Below, piece after piece: positions 11,157-22,734 of a stretch of 64,000 bases of DNA (positions are counted from its first letter, which is position 1; each line of letters begins with the position of its first letter). The position numbers and the translations under genes were made by a program. The notes below the pieces were generated by a model. The model was given only the letters and a program-made list of their open reading frames with translations. It was not told the origin of the DNA and ran no database searches. Source of the stretch: Siphonodentalium dalli (Eukaryota; Mollusca; Scaphopoda; Gadilida; Siphonodentaliidae); the NCBI GenBank assembly GCA_032622095.1, contig CP136066.1, positions 57,130,609 to 57,194,608 on the forward strand. Reading direction: 5' to 3'.

Positions 11157-11677
11157 AGATATGGGCGGCGTTGGCGGTGGGTATGCTGTTAAAATATTCA
11201 CCTCCACCAAAAACCGCCTTAAAAAGAAAGAATAATAAAATATAGACATACCTTGTTCTTATACCAATCAGAAATAAGGCATAAACAGTATGTTATTGTC
11301 AACTGTTTTTCCTTTGTTATGTAAACAAAATCATAAAACGTTACAGAACCTGGCTTTTGTTTAGATCCGGATATGGTCAACATAAAGAGCGTTATTTGTT
11401 ACTGTATTCCTGATATTGAAATAATAAAGAGCGTTTATATTATTTGTGTGTGAATAACCAATAAAATTTCGCTGTGTATGTAAATAGAAGCAAAACGTCT
11501 GCATAACAAGATCAGGCTCTTGTTTACGTACACCATCGTACGCCTTGACGACAATATACTATTTACGCGCTGATTATATTTGGCATATGAACAAAGCTAT
11601 GTATATTTTAATATTCCTTCTGCTGATGGCGATTTGAACATATATGAATAATTCTGCAACGAACGCCGCCCGTGCCT
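11157..11677 (+). mobile_element. TTAA-flanked MITE, family C, full-length copy
   Basis: The 521-bp element lies between perfect TTAA duplications (11153-11156 and 11678-11681). Its terminal inverted repeats read AGATATGGGCGGCGTT and AACGCCGCCCGTGCCT. The interior matches 22179-22671 (GGCGGTGGGTATGCTGT, CAGTATGTTATTGTCA, two AAAGAGCGTT motifs, ATCAGGCTCTTG). It lies between the zinc-finger frame and the candidate upstream exon. Confidence 0.9.
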
Positions 11678-11689
11678 TTAATTATTTGG

Positions 11690-12425
11690 TTCAAATTTCA
11701 CAAAATATAAAAGATTACTACCATCTATTCTATGTAAAACTAGGGACAGCACAATTTTTTGTCTTGAAATTAAGTTAATGCAATGATGGTTTGAAATTAA
11801 AATTTAATGTGGTTCAAATCAAAGCCCAAAATTATATATTTATAATATAATTATATACCACACATTACCAGAATTTTCCCACAGAGTTTTAGTTTACATG
11901 TTATTGTTCAGTGTTGTTACGTCAGTGTTGGTGTTAAATTAATGTCAATATGAATTTTCAAAAATATGGATTAAAAACTTGAAAAAGTAACACAATAAAC
12001 ATGCCATACATGTACCATGATTATAGCCTACTAGTATATCGGTAAAGTTAAGTACATGTGCAATAGTAGTATTAGTACATGTAATAATCATGTAGCGAGG
12101 CTACATGTATATACTAAACTGAAACATTAAATAAAAGTTAAAAATCATATGAATACAAACTTTTTAAAAGATTTATTTGGGAAAATTGGGTAAATTCTCT
12201 AAATTAGTCCTTACATGTACTGTATGATATACATTTCTAGTTTTAATAATCAAATTGTTAGATGAATCTGTCACTTCACCCACCACTCGCAGACGAGTCG
12301 CAGTCGCAGAGTAGTAATGGCCGTCAGCCACTTTCAGTTTGACTGTGAGTGACTTGTCAGCAGATTTGACTTGTTTTCGATAGGTTTTAAAAGTAGATCA
12401 ACCGCAGTTGCAAAGAAAATGTACT
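11690..12425. other. Gene-free AT-rich stretch
   Basis: It contains ACATGT/CATGTA-rich sequence (12050-12120). No element termini were seen. If the minus-strand gene extends to 12.5 kb, this is its first intron. Confidence 0.4.
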
Positions 12426-12428
12426 TAC

Positions 12429-12555
12429 TAAATTCAGAAAGTATCCACGAATTGAAATATTGCTGTTGTTATCTTGTTGTGGAAATAAACAAACCGACAC
12501 AAACTCTGATCAACGACTCAATGCCGACATCTTTGTTCGTCTTCATCTTTGAATA
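12429..12555 (-). other. Candidate 5' exon (probably untranslated) of the minus-strand gene
   Basis: The minus strand has a consensus donor, TTTA|GTAAGTAC (GT at 12427-12428), preceded by about 125 bases of higher complexity. ATGs inside it lead to stops within 25 codons, so if it is an exon it is mostly 5' UTR. The GCGCATGCGC palindrome just upstream fits a promoter. This is inference from a splice motif and context only. Confidence 0.25.
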
Positions 12556-12570
12556 ACGTGCTGCCAACAC

Positions 12571-12580
12571 GCGCATGCGC
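12571..12580. promoter_or_regulatory. GCGCATGCGC palindrome, possible NRF-1-type promoter site
   Basis: A perfect 10-bp GCGCATGCGC core lies about 15 bp upstream of the candidate minus-strand 5' exon. NRF-1 sites with this core are common in animal CpG-type promoters. The flanks are not the full consensus, and no TATA box was seen. Confidence 0.3.
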
Positions 12581-12599
12581 CGGAATCAAAATCTGTGGG

Positions 12600-13730
12600 T
12601 CGGTGCTGTGAAATCGCGGAATCGAATTACACCCTAAACGCCAATACATCTGTCAATGGGTCTGTCTCGTTAAACACATCGTTTAGCTTGATGTCGTATA
12701 ACAATTAAAGAAGAATGTGACCGAACAAGGCCATCGTTGTTATCGACATACAATAATGCTGATACACGCAGGGAATCTTGGGACTCCTATGTCCCGCAGG
12801 CTCTATTTGTTGCATATGAAGCGGGAGGGGTAATAAAATGAATAAACATTCGCGGTAATCAACACCCAGATCCTGGTGTTTTTTTCCCGATTTTGTGCAA
12901 TAATGACATTAATTTGAACACAATCAGCGGGTTCAATTTATGTCTAGACTGAGCATTGAGAATTTCTTCAATCCATGTAGCCAATACATTATATGTGTTG
13001 TATAGACTGTATGCTAAATGCCCTATATGCTATTGCAACAAGTTAAACACTTTGTCGCTATACACCTACACATAAACACATATAGGTATAATCCATCAAA
13101 ATATGAAACATTAGGTTCCAAACATTTTATAAACAGCTAAATGCCTATTAAACGCATATAACGTCAATTAGTATTTACAGTGTACGAAAGGTGCGGTGGG
13201 GTTTCGAGTGCCCCTATATAATGCGCAGTGGAACAGTGGAGGTGCAACATAATCATGATGTGGTTTGAATAGACAGAACACAACGCGCATCTTAATCGAG
13301 AATATTTTATCGGATACCATGCAAGGATATAATTCACAAAAGCGGAGCTTGAGCGAACTATGACTATGCGCCGCCAGCAACAAGTTAAATAAAAAGATTC
13401 TAGATTATGATTGCAAGTGATGTGTTCTATAACTTCTGTATTTATTCCACATCCTTGTGTCTGATCAGTTTAATCCATGAGTGTGACTAACATTGATACT
13501 ATAACTACTTTTATTGTGATTTAAGTCTGATGAAATACGAGTAGTGTTCAGTGCATAACCGAAGCGGATTATTGACGTTATATACGACAACGCTCTTTCG
13601 TAACTATACGTCAACCGAAGTAGTTCCGGTTTGTATTCCTCTTGTCTTGTGGTATTCAACACTATGTGTGCAATGGTTGGTATTCCATTGAATGCATACA
13701 TCTCACGCCAACATGTGTGGAATAACGATG
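12600..13730. other. Gene-free stretch
   Basis: No exon or element termini could be supported. A 71-codon minus-strand frame (13168-13383) has no motif or splice context. Confidence 0.4.
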
Positions 13731-13735
13731 CCAAC

Positions 13736-13850
13736 AGTGGCTCCGTTCGAGTTAGGGTGGGGAGGGGAGGTAGGGGCTCCAAAAGTTATATCAAATAATT
13801 TAGTACCGATTCCCACCAAATTGATACATATTCTTCTCGAGGAATCCAAC
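13736..13850 (+). repeat. Interspersed repeat, one of a pair with 14945-15060
   Basis: Both copies share GTGGCTCCGTTCGAGT/GGCGTCGCTCGAGT, a GGGGAGG-rich block, TTTAGYRCCG and CCAAATTGATACATATTC in the same order. The other copy lies immediately left of the assembly gap. Confidence 0.65.
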
Positions 13851-14289
13851 CCTGTTATTTTAAGATGCCAAATTGGTGCTGTTTGTGTCAGAGATGTGTC
13901 TATATATCTATTGTTTATATAATTCTATATCTCAATATCCTTATGTTATACATGTATTTACTTGGATGAGAGAATAAAGCATTACCAAAGGTGGTGTAGC
14001 GGCCAAACACCAACAGGGGTCGTGTATCCGTACACATGCTAGATCAAGTTGAAACCGAATTTGTATGAATGAGAAATATATATTCAATTTGTTTAATCTT
14101 TTCGACCATATTACATAGGTATTAAGATATTGTTCATGAAAAAGATAGCGAACAATAACGGAATCAATGGTGGCTATTAGTGAGGGCCCACGTGTAGTTT
14201 CGTGCTACTTGTATGCCAAAATTGATTATTTTTTTGTGCGTTTCTTGTTATTCCGGGGGTCAGGCTTTCCAAAAAAGTTGGTCTACAAT

Positions 14290-14556
14290 TTTTTCCATGG
14301 ATATTACCTTAATTGGGCGCTTTTGAAATTTAAAGAGCGTTTTGTGATTTAAAAAATTGATATTATGCTTTATTTCACTTGATATAGGTATCGTGATATT
14401 TTTTTTCTAGTTTTCTCTGTTTTTTTATTCCTTTATGATTCAGACAATCCAAACAGGTTTGTTCTTGACTTATGGGGGGTTAGATATCTCTATTTAGAGA
14501 GCGTTTAGTGATTAAAAATAAAAAATTTGCATTATTTCATTGGATATATTGTCAAA
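14290..14556 (+). repeat. Two diverged tandem units carrying the AAAGAGCGTT motif
   Basis: At 14327-14390 the sequence TTTAAAGAGCGTTTTGTGATT leads into an A-run and TTATTTCACTTGATATA. At 14494-14556 TTTAGAGAGCGTTTAGTGATT leads into TTATTTCATTGGATATA. The spacing is about 167 bp. The same block occurs once at about 46836 and once at about 60985. Confidence 0.6.
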
Positions 14557-14944
14557 TCGACGATGAACGATAACCACCAGTGACTTTTTTCCAGAAATTA
14601 ACGATTTTTTTTCAGGCTAGCTCTGTGGCAAAGTCCTAACTTATTTCCTAAATTTCCACATCATACAATATCTCTACTTGATAGGCAAAACGTGTTGGTT
14701 AATTGGAATTTTGAACAACATATATTTCTTCTTCAAAATAGGTTGGTTTCAAGTTTCAACTTGTTCTACCGTAGGTTTGTGTACATGCATCTCGTAAACT
14801 AGAGGTAATTTTCTATTTGATAGCTGCACTGGCGGCACTAACTTTGATAAGAATGTGTTTAGTCACTGATATCCACCACTAATCCATCTACTAATCTCAA
14901 TAATATGAGGACTCTACTTGTGTGGTTTAAAGATATTAATACTG

Positions 14945-15060
14945 GCGTCGCTCGAGTCAGGGATGGAGGAGAAGATGGGACCAAAATGGATAACTAATAT
15001 TTTAGCGCCGTTTCCCGCCAAATTGATACATATTCATCCACGTGATACACAGCATCTAGT
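14945..15060 (+). repeat. Interspersed repeat, partner of 13736-13850
   Basis: Same block order as the partner copy, diverged. It ends about 50 bases before the run of Ns. Confidence 0.65.
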
Positions 15061-15113
15061 CGTGTGGTTTAAAGACACATAATTGGTTCCATTTGGATAA
15101 GTTTTGGGGACTC

Positions 15114-15213
15114 NNNNNNNNNNNNNNNNNNNNNNNNNNNNNNNNNNNNNNNNNNNNNNNNNNNNNNNNNNNNNNNNNNNNNNNNNNNNNNNNNNNNNNN
15201 NNNNNNNNNNNNN
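15114..15213. other. Assembly gap (100 N)
   Basis: Exactly 100 N, the usual size for a gap of unknown length. G/C homopolymers and duplicated phrases nearby (ACCCCGGCATACGTGCC at about 15234 and again at about 16005) suggest the gap is caused by repeats. Confidence 0.98.
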
Positions 15214-15259
15214 GGTCCCATCAAGTTCATCCACCCCGGCATACGTGCCCGGAAATCCC

Positions 15260-16170
15260 CCCCTGATATGACGGCCAATATTTTTAAAGAAGTCAATCCG
15301 CAGTATAAGTGGTATATACTGGTATGTGTGATATTTGACATGCAGAAGTACTAGTTTGTGCTGCTATCTTCTAGTATACATAATTATGCTTGTATATTAT
15401 ACAGTATAATTTGTTCAATTCCCCAATGATTATGTATAATTGTGTTTACTAGTATATGCATGGAAATAGAGTATTTGTGAACTCACCTATTCAAGTAAAG
15501 ATGATAAAATCAAATGTTGTATTGACACATTGCCCCCCCCCCCCCTCGGGCATGTATGGCATTTTTTCCCTTTCGATCATTTTTTGTACCCACCCACCCA
15601 AATTTTTTTCCGTTTTCGGCAGTTTTTTCCGACCATTTTGTTTACACCCACCCCCCTTTTAACACTAAAACAAAGATTTGCGGGGGGAAATTCAGCTGTA
15701 TATGAATTTCTGTGCATACTATTTATCATGGATGTTAACATGGACATGTAAATAGGAATGAGTCATTTTGAGGTCATTCGGCCAAAAAAACATGGCTGCC
15801 AGTGGCCATCTTGGATTTCAAGATTTGCAACAAAATACAACACGATAACTGCCTGCAGTCAGTTTACCAGTTATAATTACATTATTTCTCTCATTCAAAG
15901 TGGTTTTGAAGCCCAACTCATTGCCAAAACACTAAAAAAACAAGCAGGAAATTTTTGTTTTAGTTGCTGAAAAAATTGCTTGTTGGTGGCTTTGACCACC
16001 CACGCACCCCGGCATACGTGCCGGAATTTTTTTTTCACCCCCCCCCCCCCCAAGCTGTTTAACATGCCTTAAAACATTTACAAATATATGATATTTACAA
16101 GACCAATATAATATCATACCGGTACCTATATACATGTATCTGGAATGTTTTTGGGAATATTTGGTGCAGG
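15260..16170. other. Gene-free stretch with C-rich and T-rich homopolymer tracts
   Basis: It includes a C-run at about 15534-15546, runs of CCACCC, and at about 15788-15815 the phrase CATGGCTGCCAGTGGCCATC, close to one in the 53-54 kb duplication. No coding sequence recognised. Confidence 0.4.
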
Positions 16171-16180
16171 TACCGGTGTA

Positions 16181-17130
16181 CAGAGGCGGACTGGCCGATC
16201 AGGAGACCGGGAAAATTCTGATTCCACGTGATTTTCTATCAAGCGAGAATCCGAGGGTTTTTTTTACGGTTTGGGGGGGGGGGGGTATATGTGGTTGGGC
16301 CGCCCAACCACCACTTGGGCCGCAAATGAAACCGACGTGGGGCCGCCACATGTGTTGTTTAACAGCCGTGTATCCAATAAGATGGTACTCTTCTCACATA
16401 AATTCATGAGGGCAGAAGCGGACTGCATGGCCGATCGGAAGACCGGGAAAATTCCGGACGTGGGCCGCCACATGTGTTGTTTAACCAGCCGAATTGGCTA
16501 ATCGTAATTTTGACATTAAATGAACTTGTCGGCATCATATAACACCACGTAAACACCCCATTAATCTCGAGATTTTAACGGTAACTCCCAGCTGTAAATC
16601 CAAAAAAATTCTTACGCACCCCTCCCCCAATTGAAATTTACAAGAAAATAGGAACGCTTCAGTTGATGCCAGTCTAGTTTATCGGATTCGAGATTTTCTT
16701 GTATAGTTTTCAAAATGTTCTCACCCCGGGCCGAACAACCATGAACAGCCTGGTGTGTCCTGGTCTCTTGTCCGTAGCCGTGTGCATTTGTCTGGAGTTA
16801 GACCGCTAGATGTTAGATTTTATGCAATTTTTCAGGTAAAAATATCTGAATGGTCTCATACCGGGAATATATAGAACCATGGTTTATGAATATATATGAT
16901 ATTAGACCAGAGGTGCAAATGGAATTAATTATGCAAAAACATGTATTTGGTCTGCATCTGATTCAAGGGGGGGGGGGGGGCGGTGCAAATGGAATTATGC
17001 AAAAATATGTATTTGGTCTGATTCTGATTCAAGGGGGGAGGGTGCAGTTGGAATTTTCCAAGGTGGACCAAACAGATGGCCGGTATTATATTAATTTCCC
17101 GGGCCGGTTTCTTGGCCCAGTCCGCCTCTG
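16181..17130. mobile_element. Non-autonomous hAT-type DNA transposon with perfect 8-bp target duplication
   Basis: The 950-bp element has terminal inverted repeats CAGAGGCGGACTGG...CCAGTCCGCCTCTG, a terminus seen in known hAT families. It is flanked by identical 8-bp copies of CCGGTGTA (16173-16180 and 17131-17138). The left end is partly duplicated inside: GCGGACT...GGCCGATC...GACCGGGAAAATTC recurs at about 16418-16452, and GACGTGGGSCCGCCACATGT occurs at about 16335 and 16458. It also contains a G-run and a two-unit repeat at 16911-17043. No transposase frame, so it needs one supplied in trans. Confidence 0.9.
16911..17070 (+). repeat. Two tandem copies of a GGTGCAAATGG-initiated repeat plus a partial third
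   Basis: GGTGCAAATGGAATTA...ATGTATTTGGTCTG...CTGATTCAAGGGGGG occurs at about 16911-16982 and about 16983-17035, followed by GGTGCAGTTGGAATTTTCC. The partial unit resembles the first 35 bases of the window and 40423-40480 (reverse). Confidence 0.8.
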
Positions 17131-17649
17131 CCGGTGTAACACGTCACCCCCTCCTGTCTGGATATCTTCCTCCATGGGGGAGTGTATTTGCGAATGTCCT
17201 CAGATATCTCACTCGCACACCCTGGGCATTTTCCCCCATGTATGACTAAAAGAAAATTCACTCATTTAAATTGATTTAATATCGTTTGACCCTGAAATGG
17301 CCAGAAAGAAATGTTTTATGAGATTTAAGTTTGTTTTTTTATTTTTTATTTTTGTTTGTTCAAGTGACATTTATCAAATGAGTGAAATTTTAATTTAGTC
17401 ATTCATGGGGGGTGGTATCCAGAGTGGGGGATATATCCAGGGGGAGATATCTGTTACACCGGTATATGATACCGGTACATGTATTTGTAGCTGTTTCTGA
17501 CCATCATGCAGCATTTGAATGGATATAATTTACTGTTATAACTCGGCCCCCGGGTGATTAATTTGGATGATGTATCTTAATAATATGTATATGATCAGTC
17601 ATTCCTCTTTTCTGATGTCATTACAAGCATTAAAATCTGTTTTTTTCAG

Positions 17650-17716
17650 ACAGGAGGAGCTGCTTGACTGGATTGAGACATCAAAATTTCATTCAAGGCC
17701 TGATATGATTATCTGA
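17650..17716 (+). CDS. Candidate terminal coding exon of an unidentified plus-strand gene
   Basis: A strong acceptor, AATCTGTTTTTTTCAG (AG at 17648-17649), is followed by one base and 21 in-frame codons reading QEELLDWIETSKFHSRPDMI plus Ile, then TGA at 17714-17716. Composition is coding-like against AT-rich surroundings. No upstream partner exon was found, since the preceding 3 kb is transposon and gap. A possible AATAAA lies about 1 kb downstream (near 18709). It may be a real last exon of a gene beginning left of the gap, or chance. Confidence 0.3.
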
Positions 17717-17719
17717 TAA

Positions 17720-18600
17720 CCAATCATAGAATCATGTTTCCTGTCAGAGTGCTTCTTGCAGACACTGCATGGTGACCCTTAATACCAATATTATTAATTC
17801 TGTCCAAGACTGGATGAGGAAGGATTTCAAATGTTATTCGGTGTACATGTACTGGATACATGTACTGTAGATGTTATCGGTATTCGTTCATGCATGACAA
17901 TGATGATGACATGTGTGTTGTTGCTGTGTGACAGTGAGTCCTGAGTCTCCTGGCTATACACATGTACCATATGTATACCTACGGTCGGTATGCACTGAAT
18001 CCAGTACCATGCTTACCTGGTAACTAGTGCACACTGCAGCGAAGGGGAGGCTTTAATTTATAACCAAATGACGATCAATGTGTTCATCAAAGGCAAAAAT
18101 GACACATATATGTATGCATTCCTTCCTTGATGGAGACCGATCAGTGACCTCTACATTTTATCAGACTTATGTGGTGAAAATCTTGGCAAGTGAAGTTAGT
18201 GAATTCAATTCTACAACAGACGTGTACTTGTATGCTTCATCGAGTCTCAGAAAATGTGCACTATGGCATCCAGCGTATGCATAATTGTTTTTATATTTCA
18301 TAATACATTGACCAGAATTTGGAGGTTTACCAGTTTCAAATCTCCACACAAAGCACAACAGTACCCATGGAACAGTCTCAAGCCTTGTTTCTGAGCTTAT
18401 CTGAAGGATATGAACTTTTAAGTGACATATTATTGCAGTATGTCAATATAATCAGATTCATGTACACATACAGGCCTTAAAATCCATAACAGAATCAAAA
18501 TATTCTAATGTTCCTTTATCTTTGTCAACCTGCTGTATCACCAAGTAATCTGTACAATGAGCTTAAAGTGGCTTATACATGTACCATACATGCACATTTA
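17720..18600. other. Gene-free stretch, possibly 3' UTR of the preceding exon
   Basis: ACATGT-rich non-coding sequence. The 60-70 codon frames here have no motif. Confidence 0.3.
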
Positions 18601-18602
18601 AA

Positions 18603-18745
18603 GATAGATAATCCGAGTTCACGCTCCTCAATTACTATTTCTTTGGCTTCGGGGGTAAAAATAATTGATTCGAGTCGAGGAACACACCCTTTAAAGTTCT
18701 GAGTTACAAAATAAAAAAATTTGAAATCTGTTATTTTTCACCGCC
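18603..18745 (+). mobile_element. MITE family D, solo left arm
   Basis: It matches the left arm of the complete element at 38826-39188: CGCTCCTMAATTACTATTTC, TTTGGCTTCGG, GATTCGAGTCGAGGAACMCA, then TTCTGAGT. The opposite arm is absent, so this is a deleted copy. Confidence 0.75.
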
Positions 18746-19219
18746 TTGAATATTTCCCGGCCTAGCAAATATTCAACGAGCCGACTGAGTCGACTGACGT
18801 AATCTTGATACCAAGTTGCGATGAACAAAATGTTGATATATAACATGTTTTGGAAAATGTTACACTAGAGTTGACAGTACTTAGTTAGCATTATGTTTTG
18901 GTATTTAATCGATTAAGAAATGTTGTTCTTGGAATCTGATGGTATGGAGACCATCAATTCAGATTGTTTACCTTTAATTGTCCATGCTGACTTTAAAGCA
19001 TAACATATGTTATCTTTATTTTTTGTATCCCTTTATAAAATGGGGTGATAAATTTATATTATACTCACATCTGGTCTTTCGATATTCTGTGAGTTAATTA
19101 ATTTATATGAAAGAATGTCATTGCATGCTAGCAATTCTGATAAACATCACTGTTACAGTGACATTACCATCCAATGTTGAATAAGTCCAATAAGATGCCA
19201 AAGTTTAATAAAAACTTAA

Positions 19220-19473
19220 CCCTTCCATGACTGGAGATTCTTGAAATGTTGCTAAAACCCTGCGCCAATGCATTCTCTTATATTTGCGAGTCTCCAAAAT
19301 GGAGCCTCACATATATAAGAGAATACATGGCCTAACAATATTTACCTTGACCTTGTAATCCAGTGCATTCTCTTATACATATGAGGCTTCCTATGTGAGA
19401 CTTGCATATATACAAGAATTCACTGGTACATGATCTTTAATGCTGTACCAGCGCAGCTCCCATCATGAAAGGG
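19220..19473. mobile_element. TTAA-flanked MITE, family E (copy 1) containing two hairpins
   Basis: It lies between TTAA at 19216-19219 and 19474-19477, with ends CCCTTCCATGAC and ATCATGAAAGGG. Inside are two hairpins built on GCATTCTCTTATAT...ATATAAGAGAATRC (about 19268-19333 and 19362-19427). The same hairpin phrase occurs at 25225-25655 and, modified, in the family E copy at 32865-33017. Confidence 0.8.
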
Positions 19474-20322
19474 TTAAACATTGCATGGCCAAAGCATTGA
19501 AAAATATTCTGAAAATAATATTTTAATAGACTAAAATATGTTTAACCTTCTACGCGATTACTAGTAGCAATGTTTGTTGACAAATCACTGTAACAGTTTT
19601 GTTTACATAGCAATGGTTCCAACAGGAGAAATTTCGTTATTGGAAAACTTTCAATAATTAATATAGGAATCAGGAATTCATGTTTTTCTGAGTGGTGATG
19701 TTTTTACGAACTGTTGTATGTTATATGTTTGGCATATTTACTCACTATGAGTGCCTTGGGTCCCTTTAAAATGATTTGAAACACTCAATGAAATATCTGC
19801 ACACCAGTAGATTATTTTGTAGGGATTTTAGTGTGATGAGAGTCAGAATCATGATTCTTCGTTTGAGTCTGGTAAAAAGCAGCTGATTTGATGTAGAAAT
19901 GCTATAGTTTGATTCTTGCAAAATTTTAAGGCCTGTATACATTCGCTTTTATCCATCAAAGGTGCTCCAGACACTTCATACCGCTATAATCATAGTATGT
20001 ACATGTACCTTGTTTTACAAATTTTTATGTTATTTTGCATGACCGCACTTCAAAGAACTCTAAAGACGCTCATGCACTTAATGCATCAATTTAAAATTCT
20101 GCAACTTAATGCATCAATTTAGAATTCTGCACTTTTATCCGCATTTTTATCACAAAAAGTCTGGAAATACTAGTGAGTACTAGTGCTATACTATTAAACA
20201 TGTAGACTATATACTGTGAAAAGACTTGATAAAGTCTTAATAAATTTAACAGTTGTTTCCAGTAGAAGATAGAGAAAAGCTCTTTAAGTTCCATATTTGC
20301 AGTGTTTTACACTGAGCATTAA

Positions 20323-20559
20323 GAGCATCTCCTTTTATTCTCAGCAGAATATATGCAAACAACATGGTATAAATTATAATGAAAATGAATTTATGACCCC
20401 AGCCAATAATTCATTATCATTATAAATACCATGTTTGCATTGTTCATAGAGCACACAGGTGTTGCAATTATCCATGGGCAAAATTCATTCATTTGTTGCA
20501 TATATTCTGTTGAGTATACAAGGAGATGGTCTCATAAATGGCCGGATTTAGTGTACTCT
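20323..20559. mobile_element. TTAA-flanked MITE, family A (copy 2, shortened left arm)
   Basis: TTAA lies at 20319-20322 and 20560-20563. It shares CATCTCCTTTTAT, AACATGGTATAAATTATAAT, CCATGGGCAAAATTCATTCA and AGGAGATGGTCTC with the copy at 7253-7593. About 30 bp of the left terminus is missing. Confidence 0.8.
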
Positions 20560-21079
20560 TTAATGCTTGTAATACATGCATGTACTAGTACCTGTTTAGA
20601 CCAAGTTTTCCCTGTCCACAACTTGTGGTATCGGTTGGGTTGATGCTGTTTTGGACCGAGTCCCATCCCGATACTCTTCTATAATGGACTTTACGCCCAG
20701 AATTGTGGGTTGAAGTTATCTTGATTGTAGCACTACCAGTATTTCGTCAGATTGGGTCAAAGTGACGCTTTTTTATAAGAACATTTCCCAAGCGTGATGA
20801 TTTCAAACCTGCATATACTTAAAGTAATTGACCATCTCTAACGTGGTGTTACCCAGGTAATGCTGTGGTATTACACTGCAGTAATTTCCAACACCATGGT
20901 AAGGTTGTCACTTGAACACAAATCAGCACCACGATGGATGCGGTATGCAATTAAAATGCAGTGATTCTCATTATATCTTTGGAACTTAAAGGAATGGATG
21001 GCCTTCGTTATAGGTTATAATTTATAAATAACATTTACAAAAAGTTTCCCAAGAATATACTAATAGTATAGGATAATGT

Positions 21080-21240
21080 TCATATGAATGCGTTATTATC
21101 CACAAAACACACTTTGTGTGAGTCAATCGTTTGTTTATATACAGCAGTAAATAGTGAGCGATAAGCAAAACACTCAACACCGTTGCGATTGTTTAATTGA
21201 GCGATTCATGGTGACCCATTCAACACTTCAAAATCTTGAG
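21080..21240 (-). repeat. Interspersed repeat, family B (copy 2)
   Basis: Reverse-complement match to 8090-8243, including CCACAAAACACACTTTGTGT and GATAAGCAAAA. Confidence 0.7.
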
Positions 21241-21291
21241 AGGTTATAGAAGAGTAGCCGGACAGGACTCGATCCAAAACAGTTTCAACTG

Positions 21292-21504
21292 CAGTAATGC
21301 TCTAAGTAATCAACTCCTTAACCACAGCAGAATTATGGGTAACTTTTCAGGATTTAGTCGGAAATATGGCTTGTTGCCATTCATCGGAAAGCTCTCAGAG
21401 AGCTTTCCGATGAATGGCAACAAGCCATATATCCGACTAAATCCTGAAAAGTTACCCATAATTCTACTGTGTTTAAGGAGTCGATTATACTCGGGGCATT
21501 ACTG
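21292..21504. mobile_element. Near-perfect palindromic MITE, family F (copy 1)
   Basis: A 213-bp inverted repeat whose ends read CAGTAATGC and GCATTACTG, with about 100-bp arms meeting at CGGAAAGCTCTCAGAGAGCT. The arms share GGGTAACTTTTCAGGATTTA and GCTTGTTGCCATTCATCGG. Copy 2 is at 26798-27010 with the same length. No target duplication was identified. Confidence 0.9.
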
Positions 21505-22178
21505 TATTCGATATCTCAAGCTGTTGCATACCGAAAAGACTTGGGCTAGTACCTGAACAGTAAACCTGCAATCTGCATGATTCATGAAACAGCTATTGAA
21601 ACCATGCTGTATATACTCAGAATTACACAATTTTGTTTATGGGTTTGTTGATATGACACGAGTGCTAGCGCACAATGACGGAATGAACAACACACCCTAG
21701 AGTTCTATCTTTCCTCAATGGCACAAGTGCCGTATCAACAAATCCATTAATACAAGTGTCTTTCTGTGTTTATTACACATCACCCGTCCTAGAATATGTG
21801 CATTTAAAAATACAGGGTTACGATGTTTATTAAGGCACATACAGTGCTTGTTTTGTCATGTGTGATGATTTTTTTTCCTATCGTTTGAACTGGATACTCA
21901 AATAACAGAAATTGTTATATATTTTTTTTTCAACCGACAGATTTGAGGTAACTCTTTCTATAAATATATTGAAAATCATGTGTCGGGATGTAATTATTAG
22001 CAATCAATATATTTTTTGTTGCGTATATAGGTTTATACAATTTTAAGAGGCAGAACAAGATACAGGTACTTTGTATAGTTTCATTTCGCGAATGTACACA
22101 GTATCTTGTTTGGCCACTTGCAATTTTAGAAACCCATAACTTTAACGAGAAATTGTTGATTGTATATTTAAAGTTTAA

Positions 22179-22671
22179 AGGTACGGGAGGCCTTGGCGGT
22201 GGGTATGCTGTGAAAATATTTCCACCGGTCAAAAACCGCCACAAACAGAAAGAATATTAAAATGCAGACAGACTTTGTCCGTATACAAATAAGAAATATC
22301 GCATAAAAAGTATGTTATTGTCATATGTTTGACCATTCTTATGTAAACAAAAGCATAAAAAGGTACTTTCCTGGTGTTTGTTTATATTATGATGGTAAAC
22401 ATAAAGAGCGTTCATTGTTGCTGAATTTTGATATGGAACGAATAAAGAGCATTTATATCATTTGTGTGTGATTAGCCAGTAACACTGTGCTGCCTTCTGT
22501 AACACAATCAGGCTCCTGCTTAGGTAAAATATAGTAGGTCTTTATGATAGCATGCTGTTTACGCGATGGTCATGGTATATATGAACAAAACTGTATGCGT
22601 TTTAATGTTTTTCTGTTTACGGTGATTGAAACAAATATGAATATTTTCGACAACTAAGGCCTCCCGTGCCT
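22179..22671 (+). mobile_element. TTAA-flanked MITE, family C, best-preserved copy
   Basis: The 493-bp element lies between TTAA at 22175-22178 and 22672-22675. Ends are AGGTACGGGAGGCCTT and AAGGCCTCCCGTGCCT, a 15-of-16 terminal inverted repeat. It shares its interior with 11157-11677 and 8983-9357. No coding capacity. Confidence 0.92.
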
Positions 22672-22734
22672 TTAAGCCCCCTTATTGTCTCTATTATAGA
22701 AGTTTTTATATTCAGAATAAATGTCAATTGTATA

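Larger units (their letters stand above)
16171..17464. mobile_element. Inverted-repeat MITE interrupted near its left end by a hAT-type element
   Basis: Leaving out 16181-17130 and one target duplication, the sequence has ends TACCGGTGTAAC and GTTACACCGGTA. Its subterminal arms match too: CCCCATGTATGACTAAAAG at about 17235 against the reverse complement of CTTTAGTCATTCATGGGG-like sequence at about 17394-17412, and TTCACTCATTT against AAATGAGTGAA. The unit would be about 340 bp before interruption. The hAT insertion is therefore the younger event. Confidence 0.75.
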
